Part shown: positions 1 to 11,045 of the stretch, piece after piece
How the letters are laid out: each line of letters begins with the position of its first letter
Position numbering within the stretch: the stretch's first letter is position 1
Source of the DNA: Megalobrama amblycephala
Taxonomy: Eukaryota > Chordata > Actinopteri > Cypriniformes > Xenocyprididae
Assembly: GCF_018812025.1 (NCBI RefSeq)
Contig: NC_063062.1
Coordinates: 36,101,228-36,165,227, forward strand
Length of the DNA stretch: 64,000 nucleotides
Direction: 5' to 3'
Made by a program: the position numbers and the translations under genes
Notes under the pieces: model-generated
The model's database searches: none
What the model was told of the DNA's origin: nothing
The model's input: only the letters and a program-made list of their open reading frames with translations

Positions 1-1061
1 AACCATACTGGATGCTCGTGATCTTCGGGCCCTTAGACGGCACTGCATCACATACAGGGATGCTACTGTAATGGAAATCACAACATGGGCTCATGAATAC
101 TTCCAGAAAACCTTGTCGGTGAACACAATCCACCGTGCCATTCGCCGTTGCCGGCTAAAACTCTATAGGTCAAAAAAGAAGCCATATTTAAACATGATCC
201 AGAAGCACAGGCATTTTCTCTGGGCCAAGGCTCATTTAAAATGGATTGTGGCAAAGTGAAAAACTGTTCTGTGGTCAGACGAATCAAAATTTGAAGTTCT
301 TTGTGGAAAACTGGGACGCCATATCATCCGGACTAAAGAGGACAAGGACAACCCAAGTTGTTATCAGCGCTCAATTCAGAAGCCTGCATCTCTGATGGTA
401 TAGGGTTGCATGAGTGCGTGTGGCATGGGCAGCTTACACATCTGGAAAGGCATCATCAATGCTGAAATGTATCTCCAAGTTCTAGAACAACATATGCTCT
501 CATCCAGACAGCACGTCTTTCAGGGAAGACCTTGCATTTTCCAACATGACAATGCCAGACCACATACTGCATCAATTACAACATCATGGCTGCGTAGAAG
601 AAGGATCCGGGTACTGAAATGGCCAGCCTGCAGTCCAGATCTTTCACCCATAGAAAACATTTAGCGCATCATAAAGAGGAAGATGCGACAAAGAAGACCT
701 AAGACAGTTGAGCAACTAGAAGCCTGTATTAGACAAGAATGGGACAACATTCCTATTCCTAAACTTGAGCAACTTGTCACCTCAGTCCCCAGACATTTGC
801 AGACCGTTAGAAAAAGAAGAGGGGATGCCACACAGTGGTAAACATGGCCTTGTCCCAACTTTTTTGAGATGTGTTGATGCTATGAAATTTAAAATCAACT
901 TATTTTTCCCTTAAAATGATACATTTTCTGAGTTTAAACATTTGATATGTCATCTATGTTGTATTCTTAATGAAATATTTAAATTTGAAACTTCCACATC
1001 ATTGCATTCTGTTTTTATTCACAATTTGTACAGTGTCCCAACTTTTTTGGAATCGGTTTTG
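1..1061 (+). mobile_element. Tc1/mariner-like transposon, 3' portion
   Basis: The window opens inside a Tc1-like element. A decayed transposase is followed by about 220 bp of A/T-rich 3' sequence. That sequence holds two direct copies of a 'tgtcccaacttttttg' motif, one just after the coding region (853-869) and one at the right terminus (1034-1050), which is the IR/DR-type end seen in many fish Tc1 elements. The terminal repeat ends at 'atcggttttg', followed by TA at 1062-1063, the expected target dinucleotide. The left end lies outside the window. The element abuts an IS630-like transposase frame at its missing N-terminal part, so it probably inserted there. Confidence 0.88.
2..841 (+). pseudogene. 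Tc1-like transposase, 5' part outside window, three in-frame stops
   Basis: One reading frame runs from the window edge to a natural stop at 839-841. It encodes the end of the helix-turn-helix region (SVNTIHRAIRR), then the DDE catalytic domain: SDESKFE (first Asp, about 280), FQHDNARPHTA (second Asp, about 547) and SPDLSPIEN (Glu, about 653). Three nonsense codons lie in this same frame, at 257-259 (TGA), 401-403 (TAG) and 662-664 (TAG). I saw no frameshift, so decay so far is by point mutation only. It would have catalysed cut-and-paste transposition at TA sites. Dead as read. Confidence 0.9.
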
Positions 1062-1063
1062 TA

Positions 1064-1727
1064 TTTCTACACAGACAATATTTGACTTGGAATCCTTGGA
1101 CAGAGCCCATGACTTCATCTTGGTCGATGAAGCAGGCTTTAGTCTAACAAAGAGAAGACGGAGAGGCCAAAACATGATTGGACAGTGGGCCATTGTTGAA
1201 GTCCCTGGTCAACCAGGCAATGTCACAACCTGTGCTGCTATCAGCAACCATGGTGTTCTACATTACCATGTTACACTCGGGCCATATAACACCCAGCACC
1301 TTCTAAGATTTATTGCCAATCTAAGAGATATTTTATTTGAGCAGCAGGTTAAAGAGCTAAATGAGAATCCTATTCCCACCTACAGTATGTGATAGTGTGG
1401 GACAATGTGAGTTTCCACCGAGCTGCTCAAGTAAGGGTATGGTTTAACATCAATGGGCAGTTTATGAACTTGTACCTCCCACCATACTCGCCTGTCCTGA
1501 ATCCGATTGAGGAGTTTTTCTCCTCTTGGAGATGGAAAGTATATGATAGACAACCCTACACCAGAGTAAATCGGCTGCAAGCCATGGATTTAGCCTGTGG
1601 TGATATAGGTGAGGAATCATGTCAGGGCTGGATACGGCACACAAGAGGCTTCTTCCACCGTTGCCTCAGGAGGGACAATATTGCTTGTGATGTCGTAACA
1701 GCCCAAAGACAAGAAGAAGCACACTGA
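1064..1727 (+). pseudogene. IS630-like (DDE_3) transposase, N-truncated and frameshifted
   Basis: The frame starting after the Tc1 terminus encodes FILVDEAGFSLTKRRRRG (first Asp), then a run ending VTLGPYNTQHLLRF. The frame stops at 1390-1392, and the homologous protein resumes in another frame at about 1389 with VIVWDNVSFHRA (second Asp) and LPPYSPVLNPIEEFFSSW (Glu). About 35 residues separate the second Asp and the Glu. The C-terminus ends ENIACDV-like, with a stop at 1725-1727. This is the IS630/Tc1 superfamily DDE endonuclease common in fish. Breaks are loss of the N-terminal DNA-binding part, truncated at the Tc1 insertion, and one frameshift near 1387. A spliced short intron at that point is possible but less likely. 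Confidence 0.85.
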
Positions 1728-2662
1728 TCACGTTTACTCCTTTGATTTTTGTCCCTTTTAGTATTGTATACTGTAGTACAGTGCATTGTAGGCTGTATAC
1801 TGTACAATGAACAAATTGTGTGGCCCTGAACATTGTGTTTGGAGAAATGTGTCAAGTCAACTGAGAAAAACTATAATTGTAAAGCTGTGGGTTGTAAATA
1901 GTTATTTCAAAAGTAGAAAAAATATATGCTATAATAACATTCTAAGTTCTAGAGTTTCTAGAGTTTCTAAGCTACTTTAGTGACAAATCACAGGACAGCG
2001 CTGACAACTAGTTTCTGCTCATCTCAGCGCGCAATCTTCATGTTTTGTGCAGCTACTATTTGTATGATTGTTTGTGCCACAATGCAGCTGCGCGAGCACA
2101 GTAGCTCGATATAATAATACACACCCAATCGTCTAATCGCTATAATGTCCAAACTGGCAAACCTTGAGAAACACACAGCTGACAAAGCTTAGTGAAGACG
2201 CAAGGCTCACCACTCACGCACCGTCTCTGAGTGTTGATGGCATTCACCTCCGTGTTGTTTCCATGCCGCTGACTGGACAGGGCGGAGTCACATGGCTACA
2301 CACGTGGTATGTTTTTAAGGGGGAAGTATTACAGTTTTTTACAATTGCTTAAGCACAATTTTAAAAACAAGGCTCATTTTGTCAAAACACTACACACAAT
2401 TCACAGATAAGCACACAGAACACCTCAGTTCTTTTGCAAAATGAAACACTTTATTCAAAACTTTACATTAATTTAACAAAACCCAACTTTGACACCGTAT
2501 GGAACATACACGGTTCATACATTCTGATTCTGTTTGTTTTATTTACACACTCCTGAGCTCAATCTTAAACACTTGTAACTTTTATACTTATCTAATGATA
2601 TAGTCTGGGTTTGATTTTTTTTTTTTTTCAGAGATATTGTTAAAGTACATGAATATATTGAC
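1728..2662. other. Non-coding: IS630-like 3' end, unassigned DNA, IS630-like terminal fragment
   Basis: About 1838-1872 carries 'gagaaatgtgtcaagtcaactgagaaaaact', which recurs near 20797-20828, so it is probably the terminus of the IS630-like family. I see nothing recognisable at 1873-2330. At about 2330-2450 'aaaacactacacacaattcacagataagcacac' resembles, in reverse complement, the ends near 11990-12130 and 19320-19455. Short open frames here have no recognisable product. Confidence 0.5.
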
Positions 2663-2687
2663 AAAAAAAAAAAAAAAAAAAAAAAAA
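2663..2687. repeat. Poly(A) tract, 25 bp
   Basis: An uninterrupted run of A follows a T-rich stretch at 2619-2629. It may be the tail of a decayed retroelement, but no adjacent body is recognisable. Confidence 0.8.
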
Positions 2688-2701
2688 CACCAGTACTGCA
2701 C

Positions 2702-3090
2702 ATTGACGAAAATTGTCTCAGGTTACGTATGTAACCATAGTTCCCTGAGAACAGGGAACGAGACTCAGCTTTTACCGCATTTGGGGGAACATCACATGTG
2801 AACTGATGTCTGAACGCCAAGGAATCAAACCACTCCAATCCTATTGGCCAGTGACAGCCTATGACGTCATAATAGCGCGAACCCGGAAGTATAAAAGGAG
2901 CGCCTATGGAAACAGTCAGTACCTTGTTGTCTTGAGGGACTGTTAGCAGGCAGCCCAAGGCATAGCATGGCAATGCAGAGTCTCATTCCCTGTTCTTAGG
3001 GAACTATGGTTACATACATAACCTGAAACGTTCCCTTTCGAAGGAAACTTCAACTCTGCATTTACCGCATTTGGGGAACAAAATACCCAC
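2702..3090 (-). mobile_element. DIRS-like retrotransposon right end: ITR plus internal complementary region
   Basis: The stretch 2702-2925 is a terminal repeat beginning 'caggttacgtatgtaacc'. It contains CCAAT/ATTGG and a 'tataaaagg' box near 2891. The stretch about 2965-3090 contains an inverted copy of 2702-2752 ('ggttacatacataacctg') joined to 'ttccctttcgaaggaaac' plus 'ctctgcatttaccgcatttgggg'. The latter resembles the outer end of the other DIRS terminus at 12602. This is the ITR and internal-complementary-region layout of a DIRS right end, so the element points to the minus strand. No tyrosine recombinase, RT or Gag frame survives beside it. Confidence 0.7.
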
Positions 3091-4062
3091 ACTGCCATGC
3101 TCGAGGAGAGTGCATGCCAAAGACGGCTAGACAAACATCCAACATTTCCAAGAGAAACACTGGAAGCAACTCCCCCTCAGGTCACGCAAAGGCTGTCAGT
3201 GACAGCATTCCCAACGGCCAAAAGCCCAAGCTGAGCCTAAAAGAGGCCTTCCATAGAAAGCCTACCAAGGCTGCCCAAAGCTTCTGGACCAACATTCCAA
3301 GGAAAGGGGTCCCTTAAAGGGAATGTGGCCAGGGAACCCCAGCCAGTCACTAGAAGGCCACCAGGGAGGGCGACTTAATCTGACATGGGACAAACTCAGT
3401 CTTGCCAACCCTGTCTGTAGACAGAATCTCCAGAAATGCTTTCTTCATGGAAGACAGCAAGTAAGAGGGACTGCAAGAAGGCAGTAAGCAACTCAAACCC
3501 ACACATAGAGATGGGCATTCTGAAGAGCAAAACTCAGCTGAATGCAATGAACCCTCCTATTGAGGGGAGTAAACTCTGCTCAATCCTAGGATCTACTCAG
3601 TGCCTGATTATTTGCACTGAGGAGGCTGTGTGCTAAGGAACCCTGATACTGGGGAGCACAAACCAGCCTGGGGGCTGATCTCAATGGGAGGCTTCATAGA
3701 AGTCTTCAACCAATGATCAGCTTAGGGAGCTAAGCACAATTACAAAAACAACCCTAAAAAGGGAAGTACAAAGCTCAATCTGACAGATAGACCATACTGT
3801 AGCCACATAATCACGGAGGCCGGAAAAGGGGCCTACAACATGACCAAAAGTTCTGTATAAAAAACTACATATCACACTAGATACATAGTGGGAAGTCCAA
3901 GAGCAGCCTGACAAGGCCGCCCCCCTGAACGTCTAACTTGCTAGAAGCAAGAACAAACCACATGACTTCAGTAACAGCAGATAAAACTGTGAGTGGCCAC
4001 ATAACAGTCCATCTATCACAATCCAACAAGGCAGTGTACTCGGTAAAAGAACCTTTTACTCT
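3091..4062. repeat. DIRS-associated non-coding sequence, decayed
   Basis: This sits directly inside the DIRS right end and holds only short frames with no recognisable product. Themes such as 'gaggctt', 'aaggccta' and 'ggaggc' recur at 5540-6411, which suggests one continuous repeat later split by the piggyBac-like insertion at TTAA. What it encodes, if anything, is unknown. Confidence 0.45.
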
Positions 4063-4066
4063 TTAA

Positions 4067-5535
4067 CCCTCTGGAGTTTGAGGCTGATTTGGGGCCTGCA
4101 GAAGTTTTGACATGCCCTGACATTTGTGCTGTTTTCAGTTGTCAATAAACATATTAATGGAAAAAGTGTCATTACACTGTATTCAGCACACAAACTAGGC
4201 TACCATAATATGTGAGAAACATGTATATACATGTTTGTATTTTTGAAGGAATAACGTTTATGCATGGTTATTGAAAAAACAAAAAATTTAAGTCACTAAA
4301 ATAAGGCCAAAAAAATAATATTACATATGTGTTCACAAGACTTCTGGGTATTGGAGGTTGTAGACTAGAGTTTTTGCTTCAAAATTATGCAAAAATTATC
4401 CTGCCTACTCCTTCATATAAAACAATATATTGAGTTTTTGTAAGACACTTTTTGTCAAGAAACACAGTATGCGTGGAGGCGTGAATCATCATCAATAATG
4501 GGTGATTTACACCTGAGAAGACAAAAGAATCACATAAAGACCTGTAATGACCTGCATAAATAATGAGCTCTTTCAGTCTGGTAGGCTGTGAAAAAAAAAA
4601 AAAAAACCTGTGATCATGTCTCAAGCTCATCATGGTGTATATGAAACATACAGAAAAAACAGCAATACTCTGAAATATTATTACAGTTTAAAATAATGGT
4701 ATTCTATTATATTCTTTAAAATATAATGTATTTCTGTGATGCAAAGTGTCTGAACAATTATGTTACCTCTATGACATTTCATATAGCCTTTTAGCTTAAA
4801 AGCATGCACATTTGGAGAAATATTGATGGATTCTCATATGTTTATGTCAATTTTCTATACAGAGGAGTAATATTTATTCAATATTTATTGTCATCACTAT
4901 GAGCGCTGGATACTGTGTTTTCAATTCATACTTGCAGCCTTTAGTCCACAAATTAATCTAAAGAAGAACAGGCTTCTAGAGATCACTAACTATGGCTATT
5001 CAGAACACTTTTGAAGACAATAAATACACGATTGAGACGATGTATACATGTATTGCCTCAGAATTTGCGTCTGAATAGCGCTGGCTCCATGGGCGTGGCT
5101 GCATTAGTGGATAATGAGCTGAATCACGGACTTGTGACATGTCTCTTTTCATAAAGATTACATAAACAGAGAATATTTGTTTTTGATTTGGCTTACATGA
5201 TTTAAAACCTGACAACGTTTTTTTAGACATAAGTCTCATTTTTGTGTCATTAGTATTCACTAAGTTACACTTCCTTTTCTGAGAACTATCAGATTGGACT
5301 TCGTTCAGAGAGAGACAAGAGATCACACATCATGTTTTCTTTATTTTGCAAAACGCACAACATTTTGTTTTTACTCTGAGTGAACACAAATAAAAGAATA
5401 TATTCAACAGATTAAAACTGTGTATAACTCTTAATTGTATGTGCAACATTGACAGAGTATTTTGAGTCTCTATTTCACACTGGTAAGAAAAAAAACGAGG
5501 TGGTATCACCGGCGATACCTCAGACTCCAGAGTGT
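4067..5535 (+). mobile_element. Non-autonomous piggyBac-like element, copy A (about 1.47 kb)
   Basis: Flanked by TTAA at 4063-4066 and 5536-5539. It starts 'ccctctggagtttgagg' and ends 'cctcagactccagagtgt', giving imperfect inverted ends. Removing it rejoins 'ccttttactct-TTAA-gcaagaggagtacaac', which matches the host repeat near 6013-6045 ('ccttttactctcaaagtgagaggagtacaac'), a good empty site. No transposase frame is present. Long stretches match the copies at 47302-49067 and 57959-59468. A palindromic block 'gtatcaccggcgatac' lies close to the 3' end. TTAA duplication with CCCT ends suggests piggyBac, and the family assignment is inference. Confidence 0.75.
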
Positions 5536-5539
5536 TTAA

Positions 5540-6411
5540 GCAAGAGGAGTACAACATACGCCATCATGCACTAAGGAAGGCCCCAAAACGGGCCTATAAC
5601 CTTTGTGAACACGTGGCATCAGCACGTGGCAGTGTTTTCAAGCTCCAGGACGAACAAATAACCAAACTGCGAGGAGGTTAATAAGTCACCTGGGGCCCTG
5701 GCCAACCAGCAACATACTCAGAAAACTATTTCTACTCTCTTAGCGAGAGGAGTATACTACAACATACACCAGCATGTACTCAAAGGAGGCCTAGAAAGCC
5801 TACCTGTCAACACACGGCGATAGCTACTGGCCACTAAAGTTCTAGGAGCAAAATAGAACCAAGTTACTTACAAGGTAACTACTTAGCTTCAACTAGATCT
5901 AAAGTAGAAACCATGCTCAAGGAAGCAGATGCAGAAAAACCGAACAGCAGTTAGGTTTAACACAAAAACTCACCCTGAGAGGTAAGCCACTCAGAAAACA
6001 TACTCAGTTAAAGCGCCTTTTACTCTCAAAGTGAGAGGAGTACAACCGAACTCCAACATGCTACCCAGGAGGCCTACAAGGCCTAAAATTCGTAAACAAG
6101 TGGCGTCAGCTAGTGGCAGTCACGACCCATCCATGGTGATGAGTGAATAAATACCAACACACAAACTGTGCCAACATGTGACCTGAAAGGAGGCTTAACT
6201 AGGGCCTACAATTCTACCACACGTGGTGCCAGCTAGTGGTATAAAGGGGACCAAGCTCAAAGGGGACCAGCTTTAGACCCAACAAGCAATTGTGTGAAAC
6301 TAGCTTAACACAACCTGAGCAAAGTCTACACATTCCAACAGGCAATGTACCAGCATGTAATAACAGGGTACAATGAAATGCAAACATGGTCTAAGGGAGG
6401 CCTACACTTCA
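5540..6411. repeat. Degenerate tandem repeat (about 200-280 bp spacing), DIRS-associated
   Basis: The motif 'cttttactctc..gagaggagta..acaac', followed by 'aggaggcctac' and then 'tggcg.cagc..tggca', recurs at about 5540, 5735 and 6010, with a weaker copy near 6180. The first unit is the one split by piggyBac-like copy A. No coding signal is visible. The repeat lies between DIRS-related blocks, so it is probably internal DNA of that decayed element. Confidence 0.55.
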
Positions 6412-6513
6412 ACATTTCTCCAAATGTGCATGCCTTTAAGCATATTAAGAAATTACGGTTAATATAAGATTTTAAGAGTAAAACAGAGGTCAAAATGTGA
6501 AGCTTGAGTCTTA

Positions 6514-8753
6514 AGCCAAGTTCAGACTGCACGATTTTAGCCCTGATTTTGGCTCGCCGACAGGTTTTTAGAAATCGCCGACAAACGCATGAAATCACAG
6601 GCAAATCGGTGCTCGTTCATGCGAGTGACAATCACGCAGTGTGAATGAGCAAAGAACGCGTTCTGAGTGCAGCAAATTAGCTCAAAATAAATATGAATAA
6701 TTAATCATAACTAGTTATAATTAATTATTAATATTTTAATCAGTTAATAAAATTAACTTAATGTAATAAAATTAATATTACAATCAATTAACCTGTTGTT
6801 CAATGAACACACAGTGTTAATTGTTTATTAATTCTAAGAAATGTTCATTTCCAGGTTATGGGAAATAACAATCTTATTCTTCTAAAAGCCTGTAGTCAGG
6901 ACCGACATGAATAGGGACTCCCGTATATGAGCGCAAAACACGGACAACCTTACGTGTGACATGAACAAGACTTTATTAACTAGACTAAACACTTAAACTA
7001 CTCTAACATTCACACACATACATGCATACAGTTTACCAAGAGAGAGAGGGCTAAAGCAGAGTACAGGAAGCAAGAGGTTACAGCATTGTTGTACATTTCA
7101 GCAGATCAACAGCCTTGAGCAAACCATCAGTTTAGTTTTAACAGGCCCTTCTTTCAAAGGGGTAAGGATACTCAATGTATCCGATAATGAGACTAAGTTT
7201 GATACTTGCATGTCTCTCCAAGTTGAATTAAAACTGTCCTGATGCAATTTGTGGAGGCTCCCGTTGAATCTTTGCTGATATTGTCTTGATGAAAGAGAAC
7301 CAGTTGGATTCAGAGGATCTTTGGTGAATGGAAGGTCTAGGCCGAGGCCTGGCACAAGCTTGGGGTTCCTTAGAAGCTTCTAGCTTCTTACAGCATCATC
7401 TTGACGTCAGCATTTGTCAGTAAAAGAAAAGAAGAGGAGGACGAGCAGGAGAAGAGAGGGGGTTCCTTGTGATCAGTGAATATAAGGGGTGAAGATGTCA
7501 CACCCTCTTGAGGTGTCTGAGCCAATAAGGAGTTCCCCTTTCAGAGGGAAGTTTTACGAGTCTTTGTTCTGTAGCAAGATATTAGCATAAGACACTGGAT
7601 TGGATGAATGAGAGAATAACCTTCTAGCTTCCTATAATTCTAACATGTCACAGAGTTAGTAACATGTAACATAAATTACCAAATAGGAAATTAAAGTTGG
7701 AGTCTGTAGATACCAAACATGCTGCCAATGTGATCTCAGTTAACTATACATTTGCACCTATGGAACATTAATACCAAAATAGTTCAAAAGAGAGAATTAA
7801 TACATAGAATAAAGCCTATAAAAGGAAAGTCATGAGATGGGAAAATTGGATACATGTTTATACATTTCCCAAGTGGTTATATAGAGAATACATAGGATTA
7901 AGAGAGTTTATTTGTCCTTCTCAGGAAGAATGAGTCACTAGTCTCTCCAGAATTCTTCTGGATCATAAAAGTACCATATAACTGTAACAGGACACCTAGG
8001 TTGGCCTGTGTGCTAGCAACATTGGGATGCTGGTTACAGTTTTAGGGGGATGAGTTCAGAGAACTTTGATAGTGAGAGTGAGTTTATGGGTAATTCATTA
8101 AATACAATGAATAATTGTGTGGCTGATTGGTCCAGACGTTACATGAGAGAATCGCTGATGAGTCGCCGACACCCGTGAGATATTTGGCATGCTAAATATC
8201 TGGATGTGTCGGTGATTCAAAGTCCTGCTGTGTGAAAAGTGTTCTGACTGAAAACTATATCAGCAATGACCAACAGCCAACGAGATACAGAGCAGCGGTG
8301 AGTTCAGGGAGGAGTTATAGACCACCATCATTGCAGAACACACAATCCTTGTTCCTCGCGTCTCCCCAACCATTTCCTCCTCCATATTCTTCTTTTCTTT
8401 TTCTTGTTTTCGCTGCAAATCAGCGCACAGGCAATTCTTATTGCAAGCTTCTTGTGGGCTACCATTTTTAATAATAATCCCAGTCTCACGTGAGAACTCT
8501 GGTCTTGCACGCGTGATATCGCGTTGTTTCCTTGTCACATCGACAAGCATATGTTTGGTTGTGAAACGTAGTTTGCGTGCCAGAGTTGTCGGTGATTTTT
8601 CCTATTGTAAAGTCATGCAGTGTGAAACCTTCTGTTGCTGATCCATCGTGCAGTGTGAACACAGCAGCGACTGAATGCTGGCCAAGATAGTCACGCAGTG
8701 TGAAAAGAACAGTGACCCGACTACTTTGAAAATCGTGCAGTCTGAACTCGGCT
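6514..8753. mobile_element. Non-autonomous Harbinger-like TIR element (about 2.24 kb)
   Basis: The left end 'agccaagttcagactgcacgatttt' and the right end 'aaaatcgtgcagtctgaactcggct' are inverted repeats of about 25 bp. The flanking triplets are TTA (6511-6513) and TTC (8754-8756), consistent with an imperfect 3-bp PIF/Harbinger-type duplication. The host sequence on both sides is piggyBac-like DNA that is contiguous elsewhere, which confirms the insertion. No transposase is recognisable. The 96-codon minus-strand frame at 8260-8550 has no known motif. The middle (6891-8143) looks like a separate LTR. Confidence 0.65.
6891..8143 (-). repeat. Possible solo LTR of a retrovirus-like element (about 1.25 kb)
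   Basis: Read on the minus strand the block begins TGTAACGTCTGG and ends CTGACTACA. It has AATAAA (plus-strand tttatt at 6972-6977) about 80 bp before its end, a plausible LTR 3' layout. It lies inside the Harbinger-like element. No target-site duplication is convincing at these borders, no internal retroviral sequence flanks it, and it has no partner LTR in the window. It could be another repeat with TG..CA ends by chance. Confidence 0.4.
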
Positions 8754-9347
8754 TTCGATCATTTTAATGAGGTATAGTTTGTCAACTGCATATTAACATT
8801 TAGGCTATATATTATAACAAATAGTAGCCTATATAAAATGCCATAGAGGTAGGAATGTTCAGACGCTTTGTATCACAGAAATACATTATATTTTAAAGTA
8901 TATTAAAATAGAAGACCATTATTTGGTTAGAGACTTGAGACTTCTTTCAAAAGCATTATAATGGCAATGTGTTTAATCTTTTGACTGGTACTGTAATTTA
9001 ACATAGGCCTATACAAAATTTTCTTCACATGATGTGCAATAATACGTGCATGCATGAGATCACAAAAGTCATGTTTTTTTTAAAAGAGTGGACATTAATC
9101 CTGTTATCAGCATGATCACAGAGGGTTTTTTCACAGCCTACCTGACTGAAAGGCCTCATTATGTGGCTCATTATGCAGATCTTTTGTCTTCTCAGGTGTG
9201 AATCACAGCATTATTCATGAAGATTCACGCCTTCATGCATACTGTGTTTCTTGACAAAAAGTGTCTTACAAAATCTACATCAATATATTGTTTTATATGA
9301 ACGAGTAGGCGGGATAATTTTTACATAATTTTGAAGCAAAAACTCTA

Positions 9348-9847
9348 GCAACTTAGCAACTATGGCTTAGCAACTCCCTCAGGAGGAGGCCAGAACTAGG
9401 AACTATACAACCTAACAAGGGATAGTAATTACAGATGGTGGTAAAAACAATAAACACCTAACCTAGCTCTAGCCTAGGCCATAGCAAAGTCTGGGCTTCA
9501 TTCTAAATCCTCCCAAAAAAGAATAGATAAAACAAAGCTCAACAAGCTTGTAATGCCAGGCGGCTGATGAAGGCCGTCCTAGGCATAAACAACTGAAGTG
9601 ATGAGTGCTAATTCAAACTGTACTAGAAACACTAGCTGAGAAGCTGCTCTAACATAAATGGCTAAACAGCGGCCATTTTGTGGCTGCATGTCATCGTTCT
9701 AGCCAAAAATAACTTCAGTTTTTCCCAAAACCCCCTAAACTTTTACTGACTACATGCTCAGGAAAACTATACAGGAAAAAAAAGGTCCACATATTTAGAA
9801 ACATAAATATAGACCCAGTTTACCTTCCTGCGGCTCAAAGAACGAAA
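9348..9847. repeat. DIRS-associated non-coding sequence
   Basis: The block 9588-9720 ('aactgaagtgatgagtgctaa ... gctgagaagctgctctaacat ... gcggcc') is closely related to 13427-13530. Both copies lie next to DIRS-derived DNA. No coding frame is recognised. Confidence 0.45.
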
Positions 9848-11045
9848 GGCTGATTTATACTTCTGCGTCGGACCTACGCCGGAGCGTCTGCACCATAGGC
9901 TATGCGTCTGTTTTCATTCTGAGTTGTTGTCCGCGTTGACGTGCATGCAGACCACTAGTGGGCAGTGTCCGTGGTCATGTTGAATATCAAAACAAAAGCC
10001 GAAGAAGAAGCAGCTCGTCATGTACGTTGTCAGAGAAGCTTACATAAAGAAATGGCAGAGAAGGCAAATAGGTAATGAACCACTAGGCCAGTGTTATATA
10101 CTTTGTTCACTTGAGTACTTAGAATATCCCAAATGTTTCCAACTATTTGTAAATCATGAGAAAATTGCAATTTTAACCAAGGCTCCGAGATGTGTGAGGA
10201 GTCGCCTGTCAATTGCGTCATACCCGCGTTACCCTCGGTTTCCGGTTTTATTTTGTAGAAACCATGGAAACACCAAAGATGTTTTAATATATTACACGTT
10301 TTAATAGACAAGGGAACAACTGTTTTTATATATTTATAGACAGAAAATGATTTGTTATATAGCTCAACACGTTTAGTCTTATTCTTTAAATTAATTTCCT
10401 TGATTTTTGGTGAGTTTTATTTTTAGTAACAGTAATACATAGTTATCTCCATCATACAATACGTTTTAAAATTAATTGCATGCCATTTATCAACACAAGC
10501 CATCTAATATTTAATATGATATTCTAAAATCGATCTATCTTACTGCAGGGTGTCTCAAACAAGTGTCTTGCATCAGCCGCCGAGTGAACGCACAGAGTAA
10601 CATTATAACATAATTTTCAACACACTCAAATGTATCTAATAATAAACAGAGCTGTGTTACCTCATACTAATGACCGGAAAAGCGGAAGCGGCGCCGGCGA
10701 CTGTGTCATAATAATCGCTCCGCTGCTCGTGAGTTGTGCAATTGCTACAGCGGCCTCATTCAGCTCCCACAACACTCGGTCCTGCTCTGCTTCATACTAC
10801 AGTAATGTTAATAATCTCATCCATGATCATGATTTGTTCCCGAGTCCTGTCCCTATTCTTTTGCACCGTCCGTTGAGATGGAGACTACATGTCCCAAGAT
10901 TCCACTCTCAAACTTGGCGTCATCAATCTACGCCTTTGTTTTGAATAGGCTTCTAGTGACCTCTAGTGGCCAAAATTGTTACATATTGTACCTTTAAATT
11001 TTTGAAGAGGTGCACGTCAGGCTACGTCGTAGGCTACGCGTGGTA
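9848..11045. mobile_element. Non-autonomous DNA transposon, with a nested repeat
   Basis: The left end reads 'aaggctgatttatacttctgcgtcgg' with tacgcc/ggcgta-type subterminal motifs. Near 11003-11045 'gaggtgcacgtcaggctacgtcgtaggctacgcg' is the matching inward-facing right part, lacking its outermost bases. Between them, about 10080-10998 looks like a distinct fish repeat: 'gccagtgttatatactttgttcacttgagtactt' at its start, and 'agtgacctctagtggccaaaattgttacatattgtaccttt' at its end. The short frames at 10020-10311 are on opposite strands of the same repeat and are probably not genes. Confidence 0.5.

Larger units (their letters stand above)
6412..9347 (-). mobile_element. piggyBac-like element, reversed internal fragment, split by another insertion
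   Basis: The two pieces 6412-6513 and 8757-9347 are the reverse complement of internal sequence of the piggyBac-like family (compare 47600-48260). The join 'gaagcttgagtctta/gatcattttaatga' matches the uninterrupted copy near 48200-48225. Both TTAA-bearing ends are missing. The intervening 6514-8753 is a separate TIR element. Confidence 0.7.

Noticed and set aside
1330..1390. Short intron in the IS630-like transposase (acceptor-like 'cccacctacag' at 1376-1386)
   Set aside because: The implied intron would be under 40 bp and other copies of the family appear intronless; a frameshift is simpler.
2539..2973. 144-codon minus-strand frame
   Set aside because: It reads through the A25 tract and a T-rich run, giving poly-Phe/Lys, and overlaps the DIRS terminal repeat.
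8232..8641. Overlapping 60-96 codon frames on both strands
   Set aside because: They lie inside the Harbinger-like element, conflict with each other, and show no recognisable motif.
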